A program made the position numbers and the translations under genes. A stretch of 6,822 nucleotides of DNA. Origin: Yimella sp. (GTDB taxonomy: Bacteria; Actinomycetota; Actinomycetes; Actinomycetales; Dermatophilaceae). The notes under the pieces were generated by a model. It saw only the letters and a list, made by a program, of their open reading frames with translations. It made no database searches and had not been told where the DNA came from. The stretch spans positions 1 through 6,822 of the forward strand of contig JASLFY010000390.1 in NCBI GenBank assembly GCA_030150425.1, in the 5' to 3' direction. Of this stretch, positions 1 through 6,715 are shown piece by piece (position 1 is the stretch's first letter; every line of letters begins with the position of its first letter).

Positions 1-456
1 GACGGTGAGTCCGGCGAGCATCATCGAGACGGCCCACGTGCGGCGGTGCGCCTCGACCATCGACGCGGCCACCACCGACCCGATGCCGAAGTACGCGCCG
101 TGCGGCAGACCGGCCAGGAAACGCGCCACCATCAGCCAGCCGTAGCTCGAGGTGAGGGCCGACGCGATGTTCGCGACGGCGAAGGCAACCATCAGGCCGA
201 GCAACTGGGCGCGGCGCGGCCAGCGCGCGGCGAGGGTGGCGATCAGCGGGGCGCCGACGACGACGCCGAGGGCGTACGCCGACACGACGTGGCCGGCGGT
301 CGGGATGGAGATCCCGACACCGTCAGCGATCTGCGGCAACAGGCCCATCGTGACGAACTCGGTGGTGCCGATCGCGAACCCGCCGAGGGCGAGGGCGATC
401 AGCGCGAGTCCCACGTGGTTGCTGCGGCGCGGAAGGGTCGAGGAGGCGTCGGTCAC
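1..456 (-). CDS. MFS efflux permease, DHA1/AraJ-like, partial (N-terminal 152 codons)
   Basis: This is the N-terminal part of a major facilitator superfamily transporter in the inner membrane, cut by the left edge. The likely role is proton-driven drug or metabolite efflux; the substrate cannot be read from this part. Reading the minus strand from GTG at 456 gives a 13-residue polar leader, then hydrophobic segments near residues 15-36, 50-72, 84-102, 106-127 and from 140. The first segment carries GFAIGTTEFVTMGLLPQIA (26-44), typical of the AraJ/Cmx-like branch. The TM2-TM3 loop has GAPLIATLAARWPRR (68-82), matching MFS motif A, and TM4 has RFLAGLPHGAYFG (112-124), matching motif B with Arg112. 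The GTG is the first start after an in-frame TGA two codons upstream. No clear Shine-Dalgarno site precedes it, so the start is less certain than the gene; a second GTG lies at codon 15. It is divergent from the PemK-like gene. Confidence 0.85.
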   Translation of the reverse strand, partial: MTDASSTLPRRSNHVGLALIALALGGFAIGTTEFVTMGLLPQIADGVGISIPTAGHVVSAYALGVVVGAPLIATLAARWPRRAQLLGLMVAFAVANIASALTSSYGWLMVARFLAGLPHGAYFGIGSVVAASMVEAHRRTWAVSMMLAGLTV

Positions 457-519
457 CGATCAAGTCTGCTGCCCGGGGCGGGTTACTGACGAATCAAGCA
501 CCCCGGATCGGCCGCCGAC

Positions 520-533
520 GTGACCGATCTCAC
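520..533. promoter_or_regulatory. CRP/GlxR-like palindromic motif
   Basis: The sequence reads GTGA-CCGATC-TCAC, a perfect GTGA-N6-TCAC core of the CRP/FNR-superfamily consensus (TGTGA-N6-TCACA), with the outermost T and A absent. It lies 23 bp before the PemK-like ATG and 63 bp before the MFS GTG, in the intergenic space between the divergent genes. It is close to the PemK-like start, so binding there could block that promoter. Matches of this length also arise by chance, and no promoter could be placed confidently around it. Confidence 0.35.
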
Positions 534-556
534 CCGCGCTCGGGCAGAGTGGCTGC

Positions 557-1096
557 ATGAACCAGAGCGGCTTGAAGAACCTGTTGCAGCACGCCGGCCG
601 CATGGCCCGAACACTCCGGCCCGCCCGAACGACCGGACCGGCGCCGACGCACGGCCCGGCCCACACCGCACCCCCGTCGCGGGCGCCGTACCCCGGCGAT
701 TTCCACGGCGTTCCGGACGTGTCGTACGCCCCGAACCTCGACGGCCGGCCCGACCCCGGCGAGATCGTCTGGACCTGGGTCCCGTACGAGGAGGACCACT
801 CCCAGGGCAAGGACCGACCGGTGCTGCTGATCGGGCGGGACGCCGACTGGCTGCTCGCGCTGCCGCTGACCAGCAAGGACCACGACCGCGACAAGGACCA
901 GGAGCATCACGCCGGACGCGACTGGGTCGACATCGGCTCGGGTCCGTGGGACACCCGGGGCCGCCCCAGCGAGGTGCGGATCAACCGGATCCTGCGCGTC
1001 GACCCCGCCGCCGTACGCCGGGAGGGCGCGGTGCTGGACCGCTCGCGGTTCGACGCGGTGGTCGCCGCGATGCGCGCCGATCTCGGCCCACAGTAA
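557..1096 (+). CDS. PemK/MazF-fold protein, solitary actinobacterial type
   Basis: A 179-residue protein with a C-terminal PemK/MazF-like domain, the fold of type II toxin endoribonucleases. Residues 1-43 are an amphipathic start followed by a Pro/Ala/Arg-rich low-complexity stretch. The domain starts near YPGDF (45-49). DPGEIVWTWVPYEED (66-80) corresponds to the first strand and loop, RPVLLIGRD (87-95) carries the family Arg-Pro, PLTSKDHDRD (103-112) matches the MazF strand that ends in Thr/Ser, and PSEVRINRILRVDP (137-150) resembles the later conserved strand. Known MazF toxins use the Arg and Thr/Ser of these segments for RNA cleavage; both are present here. Typical MazF proteins are about 110 residues, so this one is longer. 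No antitoxin gene lies within 100 bp upstream or directly downstream, so calling it a toxin would be an inference. The ATG at 557 is preceded only by a weak GGGCAGAG. Confidence 0.85.
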   Translation: MNQSGLKNLLQHAGRMARTLRPARTTGPAPTHGPAHTAPPSRAPYPGDFHGVPDVSYAPNLDGRPDPGEIVWTWVPYEEDHSQGKDRPVLLIGRDADWLLALPLTSKDHDRDKDQEHHAGRDWVDIGSGPWDTRGRPSEVRINRILRVDPAAVRREGAVLDRSRFDAVVAAMRADLGPQ

Positions 1097-1097
1097 A

Positions 1098-1156
1098 CGG
1101 TACGCACTGTTTCCGATACTCCAAGTACCGATATCCGATAACCTCGTTCGCAGTGC
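1098..1156. promoter_or_regulatory. Repeat-rich promoter/operator region upstream of fadE24
   Basis: The gap before fadE24 contains several symmetrical or repeated words. CCGATA occurs three times (1113-1118, 1128-1133, 1135-1140). CGGTAC (1098-1103) pairs with GTACCG (1125-1130), GCACTG (1104-1109) pairs with CAGTGC (1151-1156), and TATC-C-GATA (1132-1140) is a near palindrome. It is AT-richer than its surroundings, as expected for a promoter, but I could not fix one -35/-10 pair; GATAAC at 1137-1142 is a possible -10. Mycobacterial fad genes are often controlled by TetR-family repressors that bind inverted repeats. Whether this is such an operator is inference. Confidence 0.35.
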
Positions 1157-1190
1157 CCAGCCATGGGCCGAGGCAGCCGCGAACGAAAGG
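1144..1190 (+). promoter_or_regulatory. fadE24 leader stem and Shine-Dalgarno site
   Basis: TCGTTCGC (1144-1151) is perfectly complementary to GCGAACGA (1179-1186). Inside the 27-nt loop, GCCC (1155-1158) can pair with GGGC (1165-1168). The base of the 8-bp stem ends at the ribosome binding site AAAGG (1186-1190), which lies 6 nt before the fadE24 ATG. The Shine-Dalgarno site is seen directly; a folded leader with a role in translation is inference. Confidence 0.35.
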
Positions 1191-1196
1191 CACAGG

Positions 1197-2525
1197 ATGT
1201 CGAGCCAGAGCAAGCCGTCGCTCGCCGAGAAGGGCCAGGCGCTGGGCATGCGATTGATCACCAAGGCAGGTGGTCTCGACGCGATGAAGAACCCTGCGGT
1301 CCGCTCGAAGGTCGAGCAGATCCTCTACAAGGGAGCCAAGGGTGGCTTCAAGGCGCAGACCGCCGCCGGTCGCGCGTTCACCCGCAAGCCCGCCGCCGGT
1401 GACCCGACCCGTCCACGGTCGACCAAGCCGCGGCGCGAGTTCGACCTCACCCCCACCGAGGACCAGCAGATGATCGCCGACGCGGCGCGCGAGCTGGCCG
1501 ACGAGGTGCTGCGGCCGGCGGCGGCGACCGCCGACGCCGAGCGGACCGCGCCGGCCGAGGTGCGCGAGCAGGCTGCTGCGATGGGCATGACCCTGCTCGG
1601 CGTTCCGGCGGAGCTGGGCGGCATCGCCGAGGAACGTTCGGCGATCACCAGCGCACTGGTCCTCGAGCAGCTCGCCCGCGGTGACATGGGCCTCGCCGTC
1701 TCCGTGATGGCATCGGCAGCTGTCGCGAACGCGATTGCGAACTACGGCGATGCGGCGCAGCAGGCGACCTACCTCCCGCCGTTCACCGACGAGAAGGCGC
1801 CGGCGACCGGTGCGCTGGCTCTGATGGAGCCGCAGCCGCTTTTCGACCCGGCCGCGCCGACCACCACCGCCAGCCGCGAGGGCGACTCGATCGTCCTCAA
1901 CGGCCGCAAGAGTCTCGTCCCAGGCGCCTCCGGCGCCGACCTGTTCGTGGTCTCCGCCCTGCTGGACGGCGAACCGCGACTGGTGATCGTCGAGCCGGGC
2001 ACCACCGGCCTCGCCACGTCCGACGACCCCGCGATGGGTCTGCGCGCCGCGCACACCGAGGCACTGCACCTCGACAACGTGACGGTGCCGGCGAGCAACC
2101 TGCTCGGCACGACCGCCGACCACCAGGACGCCGTACGCCGTGCCCGGCTCGGCTGGGCGGCCGCGGCGGTCGGCACCAGCCAGGCCGTACTGGACCACCT
2201 GAAGCAGTACACCGTCGAGCGCAAGGCGTTCGGCGAGCCGATCGCCTACCGCCAGGCGGTGGCGTTCGCCGTCGCGAACATCGCGATCGAGACCGACGCG
2301 CTGCGCTTGGTCGTCTGGCGCGCGGCAGCGCAGCTCGACGCCGGCAAGGACGCGAGCGTTCTGATCGCACAGGCACGTTCGCTGGCCGCTCGGCACTCGA
2401 TGCAGATCGGCAGCGACGGCGTACAGCTGCTCGGCGGCCACGGCTTCGTGAAGGAATTCGACAACGAGCGCTGGTTCCGTGACCTGCGCGCGGCGGGGGT
2501 GCTCGAGGGCACCCTGCTGGTCTGA
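1197..2525 (+). CDS. fadE24: Acyl-CoA dehydrogenase FadE24
   Basis: A flavin-dependent acyl-CoA dehydrogenase subunit of 442 residues for the first oxidation step of beta-oxidation (acyl-CoA to 2-enoyl-CoA, electrons to ETF). It resembles mycobacterial FadE24 as I know that protein. It has the family's long basic N-terminal extension (about 1-80), then FDLTPTEDQQMI (82-93) opening the helical domain. The middle beta domain shows MEPQPLFDP (210-218) where active ACADs have TEPxxGSD, so that flavin/substrate motif is degenerate. NGRKSLVPG (235-243) is the usual NGxKxxITxG position. The C-terminal domain keeps ERKAFGEP (341-348) and QLLGGHGF (410-417), both FAD-contacting motifs. Glu437 in VLEGTLLV aligns with the catalytic Glu of ACADs, but the chain ends five residues later. 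AAAGG before the ATG supports the start. It is the first gene of an operon with fadE23, 11 bp downstream. The substrate is unknown. Confidence 0.93.
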   Translation: MSSQSKPSLAEKGQALGMRLITKAGGLDAMKNPAVRSKVEQILYKGAKGGFKAQTAAGRAFTRKPAAGDPTRPRSTKPRREFDLTPTEDQQMIADAARELADEVLRPAAATADAERTAPAEVREQAAAMGMTLLGVPAELGGIAEERSAITSALVLEQLARGDMGLAVSVMASAAVANAIANYGDAAQQATYLPPFTDEKAPATGALALMEPQPLFDPAAPTTTASREGDSIVLNGRKSLVPGASGADLFVVSALLDGEPRLVIVEPGTTGLATSDDPAMGLRAAHTEALHLDNVTVPASNLLGTTADHQDAVRRARLGWAAAAVGTSQAVLDHLKQYTVERKAFGEPIAYRQAVAFAVANIAIETDALRLVVWRAAAQLDAGKDASVLIAQARSLAARHSMQIGSDGVQLLGGHGFVKEFDNERWFRDLRAAGVLEGTLLV

Positions 2526-2536
2526 GGAGACGTTCG

Positions 2537-3796
2537 ATGATTGATCTGGAGATCCCGAAGAAGTTCCGCCCGCTGCTCGGGCAGGCGTCCGCGCTGGCCG
2601 ACGAGGTGTTCCGGCCGATCAGCCGCAAGTACGACCTCGCCGAGCACGAGTACCCGCGCGAGCTGGACCTGTTGTCGGCGCTGATCGACGGCATGTCCGA
2701 CTCCGGTGCCGGCCAGGGTGCCGGCGCCAGCGGATCGGCGAAGGCGAAGGACGACGGCAAGGACCCTGCCGGGGTCGGTGCGGGCAACCGTGGCGCCAAG
2801 GCCAAGGCCAAGGGCAACCGCAACGGCACCAACCTGTCGTCCGTGCTGTCGATCATGGAGACCTGCCGCGGCGACGTCGGCCTGACGCTGTCGATCCCGC
2901 GTCAGGGTCTGGGCAACGCGGCGATCGCCGCCGTCGCCAACGACGAGCAGAAGGAGCGCTTCGGCAACCGCTGGGCCGCCATGGCAATCACCGAGCCGGA
3001 CACCGGTTCCGACTCCGGCGCCATCCGCACCACCGCGACCAAGGACGGCGACGAGTACGTCCTCAACGGCGAGAAGATCTTCGTCACCGCCGGCGAGCGC
3101 GCCGAGCTGGTCGTGGTGTGGGCGACCCTCGACCGATCGCTCGGCAAGAAGGCGATCAAGTCGTTCGTCGTCGAACGCAGCAATCCGGGGATGAAGCTGG
3201 TGCGCCTGGAGCACAAGCTCGGCATCCGGGCCTCGGACACCGCCGCGTTCAGCCTGCAGGACTGCCGGGTTCCGGCCCGCGACCTGCTCGGCGACCCGGA
3301 GATCCGCACCGAGGGCGGTTTCGGCGGCGCGATGCAGACCTTCGACAACACCCGCCCGCTGGTGGCGGCGATGGCCGTCGGCCTGACCCGCGCGTCGTTG
3401 GACCTCACCACCGAGTTGCTCGCCAAGGCGGGCGTGTCGGTCGACTGGGATGCGCCCGTCGCCGGCCAGTCGCACGCCGCGGCGAAGCTGATCCAGTTCG
3501 AGGCGGACTACCAGGCCGCGTACCTGCTCGCACTGCGCGCGGCGTGGATGGCCGACAACGGCAAGCCGAACTCGATGGAGGCCTCGATGGCCAAGGCGAA
3601 GGCCGGACGCACCTGCGTCGAGGTGGCCCTCGGCTGCGTCGAGCTGTGCGGTGCCAGCGGCTACGCCGAGACCGAGCTGCTGGAGAAGTGGGCCCGCGAC
3701 TCGAAGATCCTGGACATCTTCGAGGGCACCCAGCAGATCCAGCTGCTGGTCGTCGCCCGGCGCCTGCTGGAGCTCAGCTCGAGCCAGCTGAAGTAG
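2537..3796 (+). CDS. fadE23: Acyl-CoA dehydrogenase FadE23
   Basis: A 419-residue acyl-CoA dehydrogenase subunit resembling mycobacterial FadE23, and the probable partner of FadE24. The helical N-terminal domain (MIDLEIPKKFRPLL) is split by a Gly/Ala/Lys-rich insertion (about 55-97). The beta domain has an intact TEPDTGSD (152-159), NGEKIFVTAG (177-186) and HKLGIRASDT (226-235). FDNTRP (269-274) opens the C-terminal domain. FEGTQQIQ (395-402) carries the expected catalytic base Glu396. The ER..FG..P motif, by which ACADs contact FAD across the dimer, is missing from the region near 285-315, and the glycine loop reads CGASGY (371-376). These gaps are filled by FadE24, which suggests a heteromeric enzyme with half the usual flavin sites, as known for other mycobacterial FadE pairs. 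A strong GAGGAG (2524-2529) overlaps the fadE24 stop and sits 7 nt before the ATG, so the pair is cotranscribed. A hairpin terminator follows. Confidence 0.93.
   Translation: MIDLEIPKKFRPLLGQASALADEVFRPISRKYDLAEHEYPRELDLLSALIDGMSDSGAGQGAGASGSAKAKDDGKDPAGVGAGNRGAKAKAKGNRNGTNLSSVLSIMETCRGDVGLTLSIPRQGLGNAAIAAVANDEQKERFGNRWAAMAITEPDTGSDSGAIRTTATKDGDEYVLNGEKIFVTAGERAELVVVWATLDRSLGKKAIKSFVVERSNPGMKLVRLEHKLGIRASDTAAFSLQDCRVPARDLLGDPEIRTEGGFGGAMQTFDNTRPLVAAMAVGLTRASLDLTTELLAKAGVSVDWDAPVAGQSHAAAKLIQFEADYQAAYLLALRAAWMADNGKPNSMEASMAKAKAGRTCVEVALGCVELCGASGYAETELLEKWARDSKILDIFEGTQQIQLLVVARRLLELSSSQLK
2701..2825 (+). repeat. Low-complexity Gly/Ala/Lys-coding insertion within fadE23
   Basis: This stretch encodes residues of about 55-97 in FadE23 and is built from short near-repeats. 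GCCAAG occurs three times in tandem (2795-2812), GGTGCCGG occurs twice (2705-2712 and 2718-2725), and GGCGAA/GGCAAG-type hexamers recur. The product is a flexible basic linker (SAKAKDDGKD, then AKAKAKGNRNG). The mycobacterial protein is also variable here and ends in a similar SNRNGAN segment, so this is probably a surface loop expanded by slippage. Confidence 0.7.
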
Positions 3797-3830
3797 TTCT
3801 CCCCCGCTGTTCTCCCCAGAGGCATCAAGA

Positions 3831-3858
3831 GCCCCCGGCGCCGTGAGGTGCCGGGGGC
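3831..3858. terminator. Strong hairpin, shared terminator of convergent genes
   Basis: A 12-bp stem, GCCCCCGGCGCC (3831-3842) with GGTGCCGGGGGC (3847-3858), closes a GTGA loop; one position is a G-T wobble. An outer helix TTCTCC (3810-3815) with GGAGAA (3864-3869) could extend it. It lies 34 nt after the fadE23 stop and 23 nt after the stop of the convergent small gene, so it can serve both. No U-tract follows on either strand, which is common in high-GC actinobacteria. Confidence 0.8.
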
Positions 3859-3881
3859 CGGGAGGAGAAACGTCGCGGGAC

Positions 3882-4025
3882 TCAGCGGCTGACGGAGCGC
3901 TGCCAGGCCATGACCAAGTCGTCGCGCGCGGCCGGAGTGCCGGCGTTCTCGATCGCCTTGGTGATCGCGCGACGGTTGCGCGCGAGCTCACGACGGCTCT
4001 TGATCGACTTCGCGAACGAGGTCAT
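3882..4025 (-). CDS. Small basic hypothetical protein, 47 residues
   Basis: Reading the minus strand from ATG at 4025 gives a 47-residue protein that begins MTSFAKSIKSRRELARNRRA and ends with MAWQRSVSR. It has 11 Lys/Arg against 4 Asp/Glu. It looks like two helices (about 3-28 and 32-46) separated by Gly29-Thr-Pro31. I do not recognise a named family; the pattern (basic helix, Pro, Ala-Arg-Asp-Asp-Leu, then a Gln-Arg tail) recalls short uncharacterised actinobacterial proteins. Support for a real gene: AAAGGAG (4040-4034) lies 8 nt before the ATG, codons are strongly G/C-ending, the stop is followed by a terminator hairpin, and a promoter-like sequence lies about 80-110 nt upstream. It has no signal peptide or membrane segment. 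Nucleic-acid or ribosome binding is possible from its charge but is only a guess. Confidence 0.72.
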   Translation of the reverse strand: MTSFAKSIKSRRELARNRRAITKAIENAGTPAARDDLVMAWQRSVSR

Positions 4026-4033
4026 GACGGAGG

Positions 4034-4051
4034 CTCCTTTGCCAGTCAAAG
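4034..4051 (-). promoter_or_regulatory. Shine-Dalgarno site within a small hairpin
   Basis: On the minus strand AAAGGAG (4040-4034) is a near-ideal ribosome binding site for the 47-residue gene. Its first four bases form part of the 3' arm of a possible CUUUG-ACUGG-CAAAG stem (4051-4037), which would partly cover the site. The Shine-Dalgarno site decides the start codon; the hairpin is short and may not form. Confidence 0.55.
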
Positions 4052-4072
4052 TCTGAATGTGATTCGGATCTC

Positions 4073-4092
4073 AGAGTTCGTCTTTGAACTCT
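4073..4092. repeat. 7-bp inverted repeat (leader hairpin)
   Basis: AGAGTTC (4073-4079) and GAACTCT (4086-4092) are perfect inverse complements separated by 6 nt. In the predicted transcript of the small minus-strand gene this would be a hairpin near the 5' end of the leader. It adjoins a 12-bp palindrome and shares base 4092 with it. Confidence 0.5.
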
Positions 4093-4103
4093 TCGATATC
4101 GAA
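4092..4103. promoter_or_regulatory. 12-bp perfect palindrome, operator candidate
   Basis: TTCGAT-ATCGAA is a perfect palindrome in a locally AT-rich stretch. It directly follows the candidate -10 box of the small minus-strand gene and would cover its transcription start, the usual place for a repressor site. The binding protein is unknown. It is not the actinobacterial LexA box, whose arms run the other way (CGAAC-N4-GTTCG). Confidence 0.4.
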
Positions 4104-4133
4104 AGAATAGCCGTGCCGCGAGTCGGCCACCAA
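4104..4133 (-). promoter_or_regulatory. Candidate sigma-70 promoter of the small gene
   Basis: On the minus strand TTGGTG (4133-4128) and TATTCT (4109-4104) are separated by 18 nt and resemble -35 and -10 boxes; the -10 fits the actinobacterial TAnnnT pattern. The start would fall near 4097, giving a leader of about 70 nt before the ATG at 4025. It was identified by eye only. Confidence 0.42.
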
Positions 4134-4147
4134 CTCGAACGGCCCGA

Positions 4148-4163
4148 AGTGAGCAACCTCACA
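4148..4163. promoter_or_regulatory. CRP/GlxR-like palindromic motif
   Basis: The sequence reads A-GTGA-GCAACC-TCAC-A and matches nine of the ten conserved bases of TGTGA-N6-TCACA. Its centre is about 58 bp upstream of the predicted start of the small minus-strand gene, close to the class I activator position of CRP, and 78 bp upstream of the ABC-F TTG. It could act on either gene. It is the better of two such motifs in the window. Confidence 0.45.
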
Positions 4164-4205
4164 CGGCCCCGCTGCGGGTGCGAGACGGACACCGCTGAAA
4201 TCGGG

Positions 4206-4226
4206 ATGAACTCCCCCGCCGGATGA
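4206..4226 (+). CDS. Possible six-residue leader peptide upstream of the ABC-F gene
   Basis: ATG at 4206 opens a six-codon frame encoding MNSPAG with a TGA at 4224-4226, only 7 nt before the ABC-F start. Translation of it would stop at the GGATGAG that could serve as the ABC-F ribosome site. GGGA (4203-4206) can pair with TCCC (4212-4215), and GGAT (4221-4224) with ATCC (4230-4233). Short leader peptides control some antibiotic-resistance ABC-F genes, so the arrangement deserves mention. A frame this short is easily accidental and has no strong Shine-Dalgarno site. Confidence 0.2.
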   Translation: MNSPAG

Positions 4227-4233
4227 GCGATCC

Positions 4234-5934
<1,701 letters not shown>

Positions 5935-5949
5935 TCCGCCGCCGCGCGA

Positions 5950-5967
5950 TAGGTTTTCGCCGGCGAA
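5950..5967 (+). promoter_or_regulatory. -10-like box followed by a 12-bp palindrome
   Basis: TAGGTT (5950-5955) fits the actinobacterial TAnnnT -10 pattern. It is followed without a gap by the perfect palindrome TTCGCC-GGCGAA (5956-5967), 15 bp before the TRIC start codon. No acceptable -35 box lies 16-18 bp upstream, so a promoter here is uncertain and the TRIC gene may be read through from the ABC-F gene. The palindrome could equally be an operator or a chance GC-rich word. Confidence 0.3.
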
Positions 5968-5982
5968 GCGGAAGGAGTCGAG

Positions 5983-6711
5983 GTGCAGGCACAACTGATC
6001 GGGACCCTGGGTGGTGTCGATCTCGTCGGCATCGCCCGCGGCGGGTCGTTGGCCGACATCGTCCGCGCCGTCGACCTGATCGGCGTCGCCGCGAACGGAC
6101 TGCTCGGCGGCGAGATCGCCCGCCGGGAGCGCCTCGACCCGGTCGGCTTCACCGTGCTGGCGATCATCTCCGCCCTCGGCGGCGGTCTGCTGCGCGACAC
6201 CCTGCTGCAGGAGGGCACGCCGGTGGCCCTCACCGACTCGGCGTACCTGATGACGGCGGTCGGCGCCGCGCTGGTCGCGTACGTGATCACCTTCGAGGGC
6301 AAGACGTGGAACCGGGTCTACCCGGCGCTCGACGGACTGGCGCTCGGCACCTGGGCGGCGGTCGGAACGCAGAAGTCGTTGTCGTACGGCCTGGACTGGC
6401 TGCCCTCGCTCCTGCTCGGCACGATCACCGCGGTCGGCGGCGGCATGGTGCGCGACGTCATCCTGTCGCGTCGTCCGGCGTTCCTCGGCGGCAACACCCT
6501 CTACGCCACCTGCGCGATCATCTCCAGCGCCGTCGCCATCCTGTTGAACGGACTGGTCAGCCCGGAGATCGGCATCCTCGCCGCGACCGCCATCGGGGCA
6601 CCGATGGTGATCATCGCGAAGTTGCGCGGCTGGACGTTGCCCGGCGAGTCCGCCCGCGAGGGCGTACGCGCCATCCGGCGCCGCTATCCGCGGCAGCCGG
6701 GGTCGGCCTGA
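5983..6711 (+). CDS. TRIC-family cation channel protein (UPF0126/YicG-like)
   Basis: A 242-residue integral membrane protein of the bacterial TRIC channel family, whose members form trimeric cation (K+) channels in the cytoplasmic membrane. It shows about seven hydrophobic segments (near 28-44, 54-69, 87-104, 112-128, 138-154, 171-189 and 194-213), arranged as two similar repeats. Each repeat carries the family's glycine motif before Arg-Asp: ALGGGLLRD (64-72) and AVGGGMVRD (150-158). NTLYATCA (171-178) is also typical. Residues 1-25 precede the first repeat and the last 25 residues form a basic cytoplasmic tail. The GTG at 5983 is supported by GAAGGAG (5971-5977), 5 nt upstream. The gene is convergent with the following minus-strand gene, with four bases between the two stops. 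The physiological role of bacterial members is largely unknown. Confidence 0.9.
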   Translation: MQAQLIGTLGGVDLVGIARGGSLADIVRAVDLIGVAANGLLGGEIARRERLDPVGFTVLAIISALGGGLLRDTLLQEGTPVALTDSAYLMTAVGAALVAYVITFEGKTWNRVYPALDGLALGTWAAVGTQKSLSYGLDWLPSLLLGTITAVGGGMVRDVILSRRPAFLGGNTLYATCAIISSAVAILLNGLVSPEIGILAATAIGAPMVIIAKLRGWTLPGESAREGVRAIRRRYPRQPGSA

Positions 6712-6715
6712 CCGT

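Noticed and set aside
46..489. Plus-strand frames opposite the MFS gene.
   Set aside because: Their products are Arg/Gly/Asp-rich low-complexity strings typical of antisense reading of GC-rich genes, while the minus strand gives a clear MFS protein.
557..1096. A complete toxin-antitoxin module.
   Set aside because: No antitoxin-like small frame with a ribosome site was found directly upstream or downstream on the same strand.
2246..3991. A 581-codon minus-strand frame opposite fadE24 and fadE23.
   Set aside because: It is antisense to two well-supported dehydrogenases and runs through the terminator; long mirror frames are expected at this GC content.
4092..4103. The palindrome TTCGATATCGAA as a LexA/SOS box.
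   Set aside because: Actinobacterial LexA boxes have CGAAC-N4-GTTCG arms; the orientation here is reversed.
4084..4112. A plus-strand promoter for the ABC-F gene, TTGAAC with a downstream AATAG-like box.
   Set aside because: The -10 position at 17 bp spacing reads ATAGCC, a poor match, and the region is better explained by the minus-strand promoter.
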